Positions 44,659 through 53,785 of a DNA stretch of 64,000 nucleotides are shown here, piece by piece; position 1 is the stretch's first letter; every line of letters starts with the position of its first letter. Source of the stretch: Protaetiibacter mangrovi. GTDB taxonomy: Bacteria; Actinomycetota; Actinomycetes; Actinomycetales; Microbacteriaceae. Position numbers and translations under genes: made by a program. Where the stretch lies: positions 588,306 to 652,305 of the forward strand of contig NZ_JANTHX010000007.1 of the NCBI RefSeq assembly GCF_024752305.1, read 5' to 3'. Under the pieces are notes generated by a model. That model was not told the origin of the DNA. It worked only from the letters and a program-made list of their open reading frames with translations, and made no database searches.

Positions 44659-45080
44659 TGCCGACCCGTGCCCAGAGGACGCCACACCACGAGCTGATTC
44701 TGCTTGCGAGCCCGCGTTCCGGCCCGCAGCGACACCACCTCGCCCTCGGCCCCGGCCGCGAACACGCGCCGCCCGGGACGCGCCAGCAGCTCGTCGGCGA
44801 GGGCGCCCTCGAGCTCGCGCACGCGCGCCGTGAGCGCCGTCACCTGGTTCTCGAGCTCCAGGATGCGGCGGATGCCCTCGAGGTTGAGCCCCTCGGCGGA
44901 GAGCCGGGCGATCTCCCGCAGCTGCACGACGTCGCGCATCGAGTAGCGACGCGACTTGCCCGCCGTGCGCTGGGGGCTCACGAGCCCCATCCGGTCGTAC
45001 TGCCGCAGGGTCTGCGGGTGCATGCCCGCGAGCTCGGCGGCGACCGCGATCGCGAAGATCGGCGTCGACTCGTCCATCAT
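44655..45080 (-). CDS. hspR: Heat-shock repressor HspR (MerR family)
   Basis: 141 residues. MerR-type winged helix: [44 protein letters not shown] (about 8-51), then a coiled-coil dimerisation helix and a basic tail. HspR binds HAIR sites with DnaK as corepressor, giving feedback control. Three HAIR-like sites occur in the window (43382, 48560, 48614). The start overlaps the dnaJ stop (ATGA), and its own stop overlaps the channel gene start. Confidence 0.93.
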   Translation of the reverse strand: MMDESTPIFAIAVAAELAGMHPQTLRQYDRMGLVSPQRTAGKSRRYSMRDVVQLREIARLSAEGLNLEGIRRILELENQVTALTARVRELEGALADELLARPGRRVFAAGAEGEVVSLRAGTRARKQNQLVVWRPLGTGRQ

Positions 45081-46048
45081 CCGCGGGCCCTCTCGATGAG
45101 CTCCTCGCGCGGGTTCTCGTCCGGCAGCGCGGCCGCGAAGTCCTCGAGCTTCTTCTTCGCGTCGCCCGACAGGTGGCTCGGCACCACGACGTGCACCGTG
45201 GCGAGCAGGTCGCCGACGGATCCGCTCGTCGTGACGCCGCGCCCCTTGACCCGCAGCACGCGTCCGCTCGGGGTGCCGGCGGCGACCCGCAGTCGCACCG
45301 GATCGCCGTCGAGCGTCGGCACCTCGATGGTCGCGCCGAGCGCCGCCTCGGTGAACGTGATCGGAACGTCGACCCGCAGGTTCGCGCCGTCGCGTTCGAA
45401 CACCGGATGCGGCCTCACCGAGACCGTGAGCACGAGGTCGCCGGCGTCGCCGCCGTCGGGGCTCGGCTGCCCCTTGCCGCGCAGCTTGATCTTCTGGCCG
45501 TCGCGCACGCCCGCCGGGATCTTGACCTTCGTCGCCTTGCCGCCGGGCAGCTGCAGCGTGACGGTGTCGCCGTGGATCGCCGTGAGGAAGTCGAGCGTGG
45601 TCGTCGCGGTGATGTCGGCACCCGGGGTCGGGCCGCCGTAGCCGCGGTACCCGCCCGACACGTTGCCGAAACGGCCCGAGCCGAACATGCCGCCCAGCAG
45701 ATCCTCGAAACCGCCCGCGCTGTAGCCGGTGCGCGCCCCGGGGACGCCTCCGCCGAACATGCCGCCGAAGACGTCCTCGAAGCCCTGCCCGCCGGAGGTG
45801 AACCGGGCCCCCGTGCCCATGGCGCGGATCTGGTCGTACTCGGCGCGCTCCTGCGGGTCGGCGAGCACCGCGTAGGCCTCGCTGATCTCCTTGAACCGCG
45901 CCTCGGCGGCGGCGTCACCCGGGTTGGAGTCCGGATGGTACTGCCGCGCGAGCTTGCGGTAGACCTTCTTGAGCTCGGCTTCGGAGACGTCCTTCGAGAC
46001 CCCGAGCACGGCGTAGAAGTCCTTGTCGAACCAGTCCTGGCTGGCCAT
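45077..46048 (-). CDS. dnaJ: DnaJ-family co-chaperone without zinc finger (CbpA type)
   Basis: 323 residues. J domain (1-70) with HPD at 38-40, then a Gly/Phe-rich linker with two similar segments (GFEDVFGGMFG and GFEDLLGGMFG), then two substrate-binding beta domains. The cysteine-rich CXXCXGXG zinc region is absent: not one such motif is present. It is therefore CbpA-like although it sits in the canonical dnaJ position. A second zinc-finger DnaJ is probably encoded elsewhere. Stimulates DnaK ATP hydrolysis. Confidence 0.92.
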   Translation of the reverse strand: MASQDWFDKDFYAVLGVSKDVSEAELKKVYRKLARQYHPDSNPGDAAAEARFKEISEAYAVLADPQERAEYDQIRAMGTGARFTSGGQGFEDVFGGMFGGGVPGARTGYSAGGFEDLLGGMFGSGRFGNVSGGYRGYGGPTPGADITATTTLDFLTAIHGDTVTLQLPGGKATKVKIPAGVRDGQKIKLRGKGQPSPDGGDAGDLVLTVSVRPHPVFERDGANLRVDVPITFTEAALGATIEVPTLDGDPVRLRVAAGTPSGRVLRVKGRGVTTSGSVGDLLATVHVVVPSHLSGDAKKKLEDFAAALPDENPREELIERARG

Positions 46049-46063
46049 CGGACCCCTCTCGGA

Positions 46064-46666
46064 TCAGCTGGTGGGGGGAGCGCTGACCGCGACCTTGGCG
46101 GCGCGGATCAGGCGGTCGCCGAGCACGTATCCGGTCTCGATGACGTCCTTCACGGTCTCGCCCTCGGCCTCCGGGTCGGGCAGGTGCACGACGGCCTCAT
46201 GGATGTTGGGGTCGAACGGCTCGCCGACCTCGCCGACGCGACGCAGCCCGTACTTCTCGAATCCGGCCCGCAGCTTCTGCGAGACGATCGTGAGGGGCGC
46301 GCCCTCGACGAGGTCGCCGTGCGCGTCCGCGCGATCGAGGTCGTCGATCACGGGCAGCAGCGAGCGGATCACCTCGGCGATGACCGCCTCGCGATTCGCC
46401 GCCCGGTCGCGCTCGACCCGGGTGCGGAAGTTCTTGAGGTCGGCCTGCGCCCGCGCCGCGATCTCGCGGTACTCGGCCACGAGGTCCTTCTCGGCGTCGG
46501 CCAGCAGCGCGAGATCCTCGTCGCTCAGGCCGTCGCCCTCGTCGGGCACCCGGTCGGCCGCGGGCGTCTGGGCCCGCGGCTCGCCGGTGCTCGGGTCGAT
46601 CTTCCGCTTGTCCTGGACCGTCGGCTCCTCGGCCTCGTTGTCCTCGTCGCGGTTCTTGTCGGCCAT
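46064..46666 (-). CDS. grpE: Nucleotide exchange factor GrpE
   Basis: 200 residues. Acidic, variable N-terminus (about 1-60), long helix (ALLADAEKDLVAEYREIAARAQADLKNFRTRVERD, about 55-90), helical bundle with VIRSLLPVIDDLDRA, and a C-terminal beta wing including FDPNIHEAVVHLPDPEAEGETV. It releases ADP from DnaK. The start lies 2 nt after the dnaK stop. Confidence 0.95.
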   Translation of the reverse strand: MADKNRDEDNEAEEPTVQDKRKIDPSTGEPRAQTPAADRVPDEGDGLSDEDLALLADAEKDLVAEYREIAARAQADLKNFRTRVERDRAANREAVIAEVIRSLLPVIDDLDRADAHGDLVEGAPLTIVSQKLRAGFEKYGLRRVGEVGEPFDPNIHEAVVHLPDPEAEGETVKDVIETGYVLGDRLIRAAKVAVSAPPTS

Positions 46667-46668
46667 GC

Positions 46669-48519
46669 CTACTTCTTCTCGTCCTCGTCGTCCACGATCT
46701 CGGCGTCGACCACGTCCTCGTCGGAGGCGCTCGTGCCGCTCGTCGGGCTCGGCCCCTCGGCCGCCTCGGAGCTGGCCTGGTAGATCGCCTCGCCGAGCTT
46801 GGTCTGCGACTCGCCCAGCTTCTCGAACGCCGACTTGATGGCGCCCTCGTCCTCGCCCTGGAGGGCCGTCTTGAGCGACTCGATGTCGGCCTTCACCTCG
46901 TCCTTGACGGGCTCGGCGATCTTGTCCTCGTTCTCGGAGATGAGCTTCTCGAGCGAGTACACGAGCTGCTCCGCGTTGTTGCGCACCTCGGCCGCCTCGC
47001 GACGGGCCTTGTCCTCCGCGGCGTGCTCCTCGGCCTCGCGCACCATGCGCTCGATGTCGTCCTTCGGCAGCGACGAGCCGCCGGTGATCGTCATCGACTG
47101 CTCCTTGCCGGTGCCCTTGTCCTTGGCGGACACGTGCACGATGCCGTTCGCGTCGATGTCGAAGGTCACCTCGATCTGCGGCACGCCGCGCGGCGCCGGG
47201 GCGATGCCCGTGAGCTCGAACGTGCCGAGCGCCTTGTTGTCGCGGGTGAACTCGCGCTCGCCCTGGAAGACCTGGATGGCCACCGAGGGCTGGTTGTCGT
47301 CGGCGGTCGTGAAGGTCTCGCTGCGCTTGGTCGGGATCGCCGTGTTGCGCTCGATGAGCTTCGTCATGATGCCGCCCTTGGTCTCGATGCCGAGGCTGAG
47401 CGGGGTCACGTCGATGAGCAGCACGTCCTTGCGCTCGCCCTTCAGCACGCCGGCCTGGAGGGCGGCGCCGACGGCGACCACCTCATCCGGGTTGACGCCC
47501 TTGTTGGGCTCCTGACCGCCGGTGAGCTTCTTGACGAGCTCGGTGACGGCCGGCATGCGGGTCGAGCCTCCGACGAGCACGACGTGCGCGATGTCGGCGA
47601 CCTTGATGCCCGCCTCCTTGATGACGTCGTCGAACGGCTTCTTGGTGCGGTCGAGCAGGTCGGAGCTCATCTGCTCGAACTGCGCGCGCGTGAGCGTCTC
47701 GTCGAGGTTCGCGGGGCCGTTCTCGGTGAGCGAGAGGTAGGGCAGCTGGATGCTCGTCGACATGTTCGACGAGAGCTCCTTCTTGGCCTGCTCGGCGGCC
47801 TCCTTGAGGCGCTGCAGCGCGATCTTGTCCTTCGAGACGTCGACGCCGGTGGTGTCCTTGAACTTCTTGATGAGGTGCTCGACGATGCGCTGGTCCCAGT
47901 CGTCGCCGCCGAGGCGGTTGTCGCCGGAGGTGGCGCGCACCTGGATGGTCGAGAAGTCGTCGTCCTTGCCGACCTCGAGCAGGGACACGTCGAAGGTGCC
48001 GCCTCCGAGGTCGAAGACCAGGATGAGCTCGTCCTCCTTGCCCTTGTCGAGGCCGTAGGCGAGAGCCGCCGCGGTGGGCTCGTTGATGATGCGGAGCACG
48101 TTGAGGCCCGCGATCTCGCCGGCCTCCTTGGTGGCCTGGCGCTCGGCGTCGTTGAAGTACGCGGGCACGGTGATGACGGCGTCGGTCACGTCCTCGCCGA
48201 GGTACTGCTCGGCGTCGCGCTTGAGCTTCTGGAGGATGCGCGCCGAGATCTCCTGCGGCGTGTACTTCTTGCCGTCGATCTCCTTCTTCCAGTCGGTGCC
48301 CATGTGCCGCTTGACGGATGCGATGGTGCGGTCGACGTTCGTGACGGCCTGGCGCTTGGCGGTCTCGCCGACGAGCACCTCGCCGTCCTTCGTGAAGGCG
48401 ACGATCGAGGGGGTGGTGCGGAAACCCTCGGCGTTGGCGATGACGGTGGGTTCTCCACCCTCGAGGACGGCGACCACGGAGTTGGTGGTTCCGAGGTCGA
48501 TACCGACTGCTCGTGCCAT
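46669..48519 (-). CDS. dnaK: Chaperone DnaK (Hsp70)
   Basis: 616 residues. ATPase domain with [75 protein letters not shown] and [12 protein letters not shown]. The substrate-binding domain has [11 protein letters not shown] and the C-terminal lid ends in acidic residues ([14 protein letters not shown]). ATG 48519 with AAGGAG upstream. First gene of a five-gene operon. Promoter elements TTGACT (48608-48603), 17 nt and CAAACT (48585-48580) lie between two HAIR sites. Confidence 0.97.
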   Translation of the reverse strand: MARAVGIDLGTTNSVVAVLEGGEPTVIANAEGFRTTPSIVAFTKDGEVLVGETAKRQAVTNVDRTIASVKRHMGTDWKKEIDGKKYTPQEISARILQKLKRDAEQYLGEDVTDAVITVPAYFNDAERQATKEAGEIAGLNVLRIINEPTAAALAYGLDKGKEDELILVFDLGGGTFDVSLLEVGKDDDFSTIQVRATSGDNRLGGDDWDQRIVEHLIKKFKDTTGVDVSKDKIALQRLKEAAEQAKKELSSNMSTSIQLPYLSLTENGPANLDETLTRAQFEQMSSDLLDRTKKPFDDVIKEAGIKVADIAHVVLVGGSTRMPAVTELVKKLTGGQEPNKGVNPDEVVAVGAALQAGVLKGERKDVLLIDVTPLSLGIETKGGIMTKLIERNTAIPTKRSETFTTADDNQPSVAIQVFQGEREFTRDNKALGTFELTGIAPAPRGVPQIEVTFDIDANGIVHVSAKDKGTGKEQSMTITGGSSLPKDDIERMVREAEEHAAEDKARREAAEVRNNAEQLVYSLEKLISENEDKIAEPVKDEVKADIESLKTALQGEDEGAIKSAFEKLGESQTKLGEAIYQASSEAAEGPSPTSGTSASDEDVVDAEIVDDEDEKK

Positions 48520-48559
48520 GTTCTGTTGCTCCTTGTAGAACCGGTGAATGCGCGCTCAG

Positions 48560-48582
48560 AGTTGAGCCGCAACGTATCAAGT
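48560..48582 (-). promoter_or_regulatory. Degenerate second HAIR site, dnaK proximal
   Basis: AGTTGAGC, seven bases, TATCAAGT. The left arm matches the HspR site and the right arm keeps TCAAG. It covers the expected transcription start downstream of the putative -10 CAAACT. Streptomyces dnaK also has multiple HAIRs. Confidence 0.55.
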
Positions 48583-48613
48583 TTGCACCCCGTCCGGGGG
48601 GAAGTCAAGAAAC

Positions 48614-48634
48614 GTTGAGTCGCTCCGACTCAAC
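48614..48634 (-). promoter_or_regulatory. HAIR (HspR operator) of the dnaK operon
   Basis: GTTGAGT, seven bases CGCTCCG, ACTCAAC: a perfect inverted repeat equal to the clpB HAIR arms. It lies just upstream of the TTGACT hexamer (48603-48608) taken as the -35. Confidence 0.9.
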
Positions 48635-48702
48635 TCGCCGGTGCGGACGGCGCGCCCCGCGACGATACCGCCCGTTCACCCGCCGGCAGTAGCGTTGCGC
48701 GC

Positions 48703-50136
48703 ATGACCGACCCGAACGGCGACGAGGCCGCGGCCTCCGTCACCCCTCCGCCCACCGCCGCCAACACCGGCATGATCGCGTCCATGTCACGCGGACTCCA
48801 GGATCCGGACCGCGTGGTGCCGCGCAAGCAGGTCGTCTCCTGGGCGTTCTGGGACTGGTCGACGCAGCCCTTCAACTCGGTGATCCTGACCTTCGTCTTC
48901 GCCGCCCTCTACCTCGTGTCGGACTCGTTCCTGCCCGCCGACATCGCGGCGCTGCCCGACACCGACCCGGTCAAGGAGGGCGCGCTCGCGGATCTGTCGA
49001 GCGGCTACGGGCTCGCCACGACCTTCGCCGGCATCCTCATCCTGCTGCTGGCCCCCGTGCTCGGCCAGCGGGCGGACGCGAGCGGACGCAAGAAGCGGAT
49101 GCTGCTCGTCTTCACCTACCTGCTCGCCCTGCTGCAGTTCGCGCTCTTCTTCGCCTACGCCGACCCCGCGTTCTTCTGGTACGGCGCGATCGTGCTGGCG
49201 CTCGGCGCGGTGGTGTCCGAGATCGCGGGCGTCAACTACAACGCGATGCTCGTGCAGGTCTCGACCCCGAAGACGATCGGACGGGTGAGCGGGCTCGGCT
49301 GGGGCCTCGGCTACATCGGCGGCATCGTCGCGCTCGTCATCGTCGTCGCCCTCAACGCGGTCGACTGGTTCGGCATCGACACCTCGAACGGGCTCGTCTA
49401 CCGCCTCATCGCGGTCGGCGCGGCCGTCTGGACGGTCGTGTTCTCGATCCCGCTGTTCCGCAACGTGCCCGAGGCCGCGCCGTCGGCGGAACCCGGTGCG
49501 CGCGTCGGGTTCTTCGCGGGCTACGTGGTGCTCGTGAAGGACATCGCGCGGCTCTACCGCGAGGCGCGCCCCGCCTTCTGGTTCCTGCTCGCGAGCGCCA
49601 TCTACCGTGACGGTCTCGCCGGAGTCTTCGCCTTCGGCGGCGTGCTCGCCGCGGTCGCCTTCCACTTCAGCCCCAACGAGGTGATCATCTTCGGCATCGC
49701 GGCGAACCTCGTCGCGGGCGTCTCGACGATCTTCGCGGGGCGCGCCGACGACTGGTTCGGGGCCAAGGCCGTCATCGTCTTCGCGCTCTCCGGCCTCGTG
49801 GTCATGGCGATCGTGGTGTTCGCCTTCCACGACCTCGGCACGGTGATCTTCTGGGTCGGCGGCCTCACGCTCTCGGCGTTCGTCGGGCCGGCCCAGGCCG
49901 CGAGCCGGTCGCTCCTGGCGCGGGTGACCCCGGTCGGCCGCCAGGGCGAGATCTTCGGCCTGTACGCGACGACCGGGCGCGTGGCGAGCTTCATCTCGCC
50001 GGCACTGTGGACCGCATCCATCGCCCTCTTCGGCGCCACGATCTACGGCGTGCTCGGCATCGCCCTCGTGCTGCTGGTGGGACTGGTGCTGCTGCTCCTG
50101 GTGCGCCTGCCGAGGCACGTGCGCCCCATCCGCTGA
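48703..50136 (+). CDS. UMF1/Atg22-type MFS transporter
   Basis: 477 residues, about 12 helices. QVVSWAFWDWSTQPFNSVILTFVFA split around residues 45-70 is the family opening, and GLGWGLGYIGGIVALVIV with GPAQAASRSLLARVTPVGRQGEIFGLY further on matches the UMF1 (Atg22-like) group, which includes vacuolar amino-acid effluxers in yeast. ATG 48703 with TAGCGT 7 nt upstream (leaderless). Its promoter region abuts the dnaK HAIR, but it points the other way. Substrate unknown. Confidence 0.85.
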   Translation: MTDPNGDEAAASVTPPPTAANTGMIASMSRGLQDPDRVVPRKQVVSWAFWDWSTQPFNSVILTFVFAALYLVSDSFLPADIAALPDTDPVKEGALADLSSGYGLATTFAGILILLLAPVLGQRADASGRKKRMLLVFTYLLALLQFALFFAYADPAFFWYGAIVLALGAVVSEIAGVNYNAMLVQVSTPKTIGRVSGLGWGLGYIGGIVALVIVVALNAVDWFGIDTSNGLVYRLIAVGAAVWTVVFSIPLFRNVPEAAPSAEPGARVGFFAGYVVLVKDIARLYREARPAFWFLLASAIYRDGLAGVFAFGGVLAAVAFHFSPNEVIIFGIAANLVAGVSTIFAGRADDWFGAKAVIVFALSGLVVMAIVVFAFHDLGTVIFWVGGLTLSAFVGPAQAASRSLLARVTPVGRQGEIFGLYATTGRVASFISPALWTASIALFGATIYGVLGIALVLLVGLVLLLLVRLPRHVRPIR

Positions 50137-50186
50137 CGCCGGCGCCGGCCCGGCCGCACCCCCGCCGGGCAGCCGCGCCTCTCCCC

Positions 50187-50278
50187 CACCCCAGAAATGC
50201 AGGAGACATCCCCGCCGGGGGTCGGTGGATGCGGCGATCCCGGGGCTCCGCCGCAGGAACTCCTGCATTTCTGGGGTG
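50187..50278. repeat. 92-bp MITE-like element with perfect 19-bp terminal inverted repeats
   Basis: CACCCCAGAAATGCAGGAG (50187-50205) and its exact reverse complement (50260-50278) bracket 54 bp of GC-rich sequence that can fold further. It fills most of the 175-bp gap between the MFS gene and the winged-helix gene and ends 22 bp before the latter's -10 hexamer. There is no coding capacity. It looks like a non-autonomous mobile palindrome; a two-sided terminator is the alternative. Confidence 0.75.
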
Positions 50279-50311
50279 ACCGGGCGCGGGGTGGCGGGCT
50301 AGCGTGGGGGC

Positions 50312-50725
50312 ATGTCGACGCGGACCCTCGCCTACTGGCTGGCGCTCGTCGACCGTCTCGTGGAGCGCGGCTTCGCCGGGGCGCTCGACGAGCACGGCAT
50401 CACGCGCATGCAGTGGCGCATCCTGACCGCGCTCGGCGACGGGCCGGCCACGGCGGACCAGCTCGACGCGGCGCTCGCCGACATGCCCGCCTACGACGAC
50501 GACGCGACGGCGGCCGAGCAGCTCGGCGAGCTCGTGGAGTCCGGATGGGTGGAGTCGGCGGATGCGTATCGGCTGACCGAGCGCGGCCGCGTCGCCCACG
50601 GCCACATCCTCGACGCGGTGGCCGAGTTGCGCAGCCGGGTGCTCACCGACATCACCCCCGAGGAGGAGGCCGCCACGGTGGCGCTGCTCGAGCGGATGGC
50701 ACGCAACCTCGGCTGGGACGGCTGA
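50312..50725 (+). CDS. MarR-like winged-helix protein
   Basis: 137 residues: ALDEHGITRMQWRILTALGDGPATADQLDAALADM...EQLGELVESGWVESADAYRLTERGRVAHGHI, a winged helix with dimerisation helices. It resembles MarR-type regulators, though the recognition region is short. ATG 50312 with TAGCGT 6 nt upstream (leaderless). No operator or partner recognised. Convergent with the HerA-like gene (6 bp between stops). Confidence 0.75.
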   Translation: MSTRTLAYWLALVDRLVERGFAGALDEHGITRMQWRILTALGDGPATADQLDAALADMPAYDDDATAAEQLGELVESGWVESADAYRLTERGRVAHGHILDAVAELRSRVLTDITPEEEAATVALLERMARNLGWDG

Positions 50726-50731
50726 GCGCGC

Positions 50732-51820
50732 TCAGCGCACCGGCACCGCCACATCCGAGCCGCCTTCGCGTGTGAGCCGCGCGCCGAGCTGCACGATCGA
50801 CGGCTGCTCGATGAAGCCGCCCGCCATGAGCGCCTGCCCCTTCGCGAAACCCGGCGCCCGCTCGATGAGCGACGTCGGCGCGAAGCCGAACACCTCGGCG
50901 AGCTCGGCGAGGTCGCGCGGCGAGTTCATGCGCATGAGCGTCAGGTTGTCGCACTGGGTGAGCGCGTTCACGTGCACCTTCGACGGGCGCTGGGTGGAGA
51001 ACAGCAGCCAGAGCCCGTACTTGCGACCCTCGGCGGCGATCTGGACGATGCGCTCGGTCAACGCGATCTCGAGCGGGGTCTCGGGGTCGGGCGGGCACAG
51101 GTTGTGCGCCTCGTCGATGACGAGCAGCCGCGGGACGCGCTGCTCGCGGTTCTCCCAGAGGTGGTCGAGCACCGCGAGCGCCGCCGCGCGCAGCTCCTCC
51201 GCGCTCGAGAAGCCGCCGAGATCGAGCACCGTCACGTCGGCCCGCTCGTCGACCACGTCGGTCGCGGCGACCCCGCCCCAGGCCCAGAGCGGCCAGTCGA
51301 GCACGCCCAGGTTCTCGACGCGCATCGCGACGTCGAGCAGCGTGGGGTCGTCGGCCGCGCGGAAGCCCGCGACGAGCTCCGCCGCGGTCGTGGTGGCCGG
51401 CGACACCTCCCACCGCATGAGGGCGTTGTACTCGGCACGGTCGAGCAGGGGATCGATCCGCAGCGCCGCAGCGCGCGCCTTGCGGTTCATGTCGACGTAG
51501 CGCACGTGCAGCCGGTCGCCGCCCTCGCCCGAGCTGCGGAGCACCCGGATGTCGCGTTCCGCCCACGCCGCGACCACCGCCTCCGGCGCGCCGTCGCGCA
51601 GCTCCCCGATGCGGGCGAAGTCGGTGTTGGGGTCGAAGATCACGATCGGCAGCCGGGTGCGCAGGATCAGCTGCTCGAGCGCGACGCCGAGCGCGTAGGT
51701 CTTGCCGGAGCCCGACTGCCCGCACCAGAAGGTGTGGCGGTTGAACCGCTCGGCGAGCAGGGACGCGGTCGCCGCGTCGGAGGAGTCGACGAGCGTGCCG
51801 ACGGGGAGCTCGGTGGTCAC
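50732..51820 (-). CDS. HerA/VirB4-like P-loop ATPase, stand-alone
   Basis: 362 residues. FWCGQSGSGKTYALGVALEQLI (Walker A 34-41), VIFDPNTDFARIG, LLVIDEAHNLCPP (Walker B), then GRKYGLWLLFSTQRPSKVHVNALTQCDNLTLMRMNSPRDLAEL split over the last third, which is the sensor/arginine-finger part of HerA-FtsK ATPases. It starts on GTG with TAGGAT 6 nt upstream. No NurA nuclease or Sir2 partner gene is adjacent. It may pump or remodel DNA or protein; the role is unknown. Confidence 0.8.
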   Translation of the reverse strand: MTTELPVGTLVDSSDAATASLLAERFNRHTFWCGQSGSGKTYALGVALEQLILRTRLPIVIFDPNTDFARIGELRDGAPEAVVAAWAERDIRVLRSSGEGGDRLHVRYVDMNRKARAAALRIDPLLDRAEYNALMRWEVSPATTTAAELVAGFRAADDPTLLDVAMRVENLGVLDWPLWAWGGVAATDVVDERADVTVLDLGGFSSAEELRAAALAVLDHLWENREQRVPRLLVIDEAHNLCPPDPETPLEIALTERIVQIAAEGRKYGLWLLFSTQRPSKVHVNALTQCDNLTLMRMNSPRDLAELAEVFGFAPTSLIERAPGFAKGQALMAGGFIEQPSIVQLGARLTREGGSDVAVPVR

Positions 51821-51892
51821 GGGGGCATCCTATGGGCGTCGCCCGCGGGCGCCTCCACCCGATCCGGGTGTGCTGTTCGCTAGTCTGTGGCC

Positions 51893-52429
51893 ATGTCGCC
51901 CGCCCCTGATGGCACCGATCTCGTCCTGCTGCTCGACGAGGACGGCAAGCCGATCGGCACCGCCCCCAAGGCGACCGTGCACGGCGCGGACACCCCGCTG
52001 CACTTCGCGTTCTCGTGCCACGTGTTCAACCCGGCCGGGCGTCTGCTCGTGACTCGGCGCGCCCTCGGCAAGGACACCTTCGCCGGGGTCTGGACGAACG
52101 CGTTCTGCGGTCACCCGGCGCCGGGCGAGACGGCGATCGACGCCATCCAGCGCCGCGCGCAGGCCGAGCTCGGGGTCTCGGTGCGCGACGTCGAGATCGT
52201 GCTGCCGCACTTCCGCTACCGTGCGGCCGACGCGAACGGCATCGTCGAGAACGAGATCTGCCCCGTGTTCCGCGCCGTCGTCGACGTCGACCCGAAGCCG
52301 TCGACGGACGAGGTGGCCGAGTGGGTGTGGGCGGAGCCGATGTCGGTGCGGATGGCGGTGACCGCGGCGCCCTTCGCCTTCAGCCCGTGGTTCTCGCTGC
52401 AGCTGGCCGCCTGGCCGGCCGGCAAGTAG
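51893..52429 (+). CDS. idi: Isopentenyl-diphosphate delta-isomerase, type 1
   Basis: 178 residues, Nudix-related fold. Catalytic Cys72 in TNAFCGHPAPGE and Glu119/121 in IVENEICPVF, with metal-binding His residues near 30 and 37 (TVHGADTPLHFAFS). It interconverts IPP and DMAPP for isoprenoids. ATG 51893 with TAGTCT 6 nt upstream; a start at 51887 lies inside that spacer and is unlikely. Confidence 0.92.
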   Translation: MSPAPDGTDLVLLLDEDGKPIGTAPKATVHGADTPLHFAFSCHVFNPAGRLLVTRRALGKDTFAGVWTNAFCGHPAPGETAIDAIQRRAQAELGVSVRDVEIVLPHFRYRAADANGIVENEICPVFRAVVDVDPKPSTDEVAEWVWAEPMSVRMAVTAAPFAFSPWFSLQLAAWPAGK

Positions 52430-52432
52430 CGC

Positions 52433-53038
52433 TCACTCGCCGCGCGATCCCGCATCCGTCGCGGTGACGTCGGTGCGGTGGAAGTCCTGCCACGACCGCG
52501 AGGCGGTCGGGCCGCGCTGCCCCTGGTAGCGGTTGGCGTAGGCACCGGAGCCGTAGGCGTTGAGGACGGGCGAGCTGGTGCGGAAGAAGCACAGCTGGCC
52601 GATCTTCATGCCCGGCCACAGCTTGATCGGCAGGGTGGCGACGTTCGAGAGCTCGAGCGTGACGTGCCCGGAGAAGCCCGGGTCGACGAAGCCGGCGGTC
52701 GAGTGGGTGAGCAGGCCGAGACGGCCGAGCGAGCTCTTGCCCTCGAGCCGGGCGGCGACGTCGTCGGGCAGGGTGACGAGCTCGTAGGTGGAGCCGAGCA
52801 CGAACTCCCCCGGGTGCAGGATGAACGGCTCGCCCTGCTTCGTCTCGATCAGCCGGGTGAGCTCGGGCTGCTCCTCGGCCGGGTCGATGAACGGGTACTT
52901 GTGGTTGTCGAAGAGCCGGAAGTACCGGTCGAGGCGCACGTCGATGCTCGACGGCTGGATCATCTCCCGGTCGAGGGGCGAGAGTCCGATGCGTCCGGCG
53001 TCCAGTTCGGCGGCGATGTCGCGGTCGCTGAGCAGCAT
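52433..53038 (-). CDS. dcd: dCTP deaminase (probably bifunctional, making dUMP)
   Basis: 201 residues, trimeric dUTPase-like fold: [86 protein letters not shown] (catalytic Glu) and a C-terminal [16 protein letters not shown] lid. Actinobacterial homologues deaminate and dephosphorylate dCTP; the length and lid fit that group. TACGCT 6 nt before the ATG (leaderless). Confidence 0.93.
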   Translation of the reverse strand: MLLSDRDIAAELDAGRIGLSPLDREMIQPSSIDVRLDRYFRLFDNHKYPFIDPAEEQPELTRLIETKQGEPFILHPGEFVLGSTYELVTLPDDVAARLEGKSSLGRLGLLTHSTAGFVDPGFSGHVTLELSNVATLPIKLWPGMKIGQLCFFRTSSPVLNAYGSGAYANRYQGQRGPTASRSWQDFHRTDVTATDAGSRGE

Positions 53039-53054
53039 GCGTCGAGCGTATCGG

Positions 53055-53732
53055 CTACGCCCGCGAGACCCACCCCGCGGCCCGCAACCGCGCGAACGCG
53101 TCGAGCAGCAGGTCGAGGGTGAAGTCGAACTCCGCGTCGTCGTCGCACGCGCCGCTCGCGTTGCGGGTCGCCGCGTCGATCGCGATCGCGGTGACGCTGG
53201 GGTAGCGCGTCGCCATCATCCGCATGATCGCCTCCTGCTCGGCGGGGCTCGGCGGGGTGGCGGGCGGCTCCTCGAAGGCCTCGGGGCTGAAGCCCCAGAT
53301 GCGGTGCCCGAGGGCGTGCATGGCGTGGTGGGTGAGGTCGACCGAGTACCCGTCGGCGAGGAAGGCGCCCGCGACGGCGTCCATGTGGGCGATCACGGTG
53401 GGGGTGCGACGGCTGCGGGTCTCGATCGCGGGGCGCAGCCACGGATGCCGCAGCAGCTCGGTGCGGGCGGCGCGGATGCGGGCGCGCACCTGGTCGGCTC
53501 CGGCGGGCGCCGCATCCGGGACGTCGTAACCCTCGATGACGGTGTCGATCATGCCGCCCACGAGGTCGTCCTTGTCGTCGACGTGCTTGTAGAGCGCCAT
53601 CGGCACCACGCCGAGCTCGGCGGCGACGGCGCGCATGCTCACGGCGTCGAGCCCCGACCGATCGGCGAGCGCGACGGCGGCGGCGAGCACGCGGGCGCGG
53701 TCGAGGGGGGCGCGCTTCGTCTCGACCACCAT
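53055..53732 (-). CDS. TetR-family repressor (TetR C-terminal class)
   Basis: 225 residues from ATG 53732, with GGGAGG upstream; longer readings have no ribosome site. N-terminal helix-turn-helix [56 protein letters not shown] (about 10-65), then an all-helical ligand domain of the TetR_C type. It is divergent from the DUF4386 gene, and two palindromic operators sit between them, so it should repress itself and that gene. The ligand is unknown. Confidence 0.9.
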   Translation of the reverse strand: MVVETKRAPLDRARVLAAAVALADRSGLDAVSMRAVAAELGVVPMALYKHVDDKDDLVGGMIDTVIEGYDVPDAAPAGADQVRARIRAARTELLRHPWLRPAIETRSRRTPTVIAHMDAVAGAFLADGYSVDLTHHAMHALGHRIWGFSPEAFEEPPATPPSPAEQEAIMRMMATRYPSVTAIAIDAATRNASGACDDDAEFDFTLDLLLDAFARLRAAGWVSRA

Positions 53733-53745
53733 CCGCACCTCCCGC

Positions 53746-53774
53746 TTGACAGGTGTACATCGTACACCTAGGCT
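53746..53774 (+). promoter_or_regulatory. Canonical promoter of the DUF4386 gene
   Basis: TTGACA (53746-53751), a 17-nt spacer, and TAGGCT (53769-53774). It is the only near-consensus -35/-10 pair that I found in the window. The first TetR operator fills the spacer exactly. Confidence 0.85.
53751..53769. promoter_or_regulatory. TetR operator 1
   Basis: AGGTGTACATCGTACACCT is a perfect palindrome with a 3-nt centre. It occupies the spacer between the -35 and -10 of the rightward promoter and also overlaps TACGAT, a possible -10 of the repressor gene on the other strand, so one bound dimer can silence both. Confidence 0.9.
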
Positions 53775-53785
53775 TCGAGTCGCTT

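Noticed and set aside
43384-44697. Long plus-strand frame over the SHOCT and channel genes
   Set aside because: Charged low-complexity translation; the membrane proteins in the other frames have clear helices and the TVGYGD filter.
50187-50278. Complete insertion sequence
   Set aside because: The element has good terminal repeats but only 92 bp in all, with no transposase frame, so it can only be a non-autonomous element or a hairpin.
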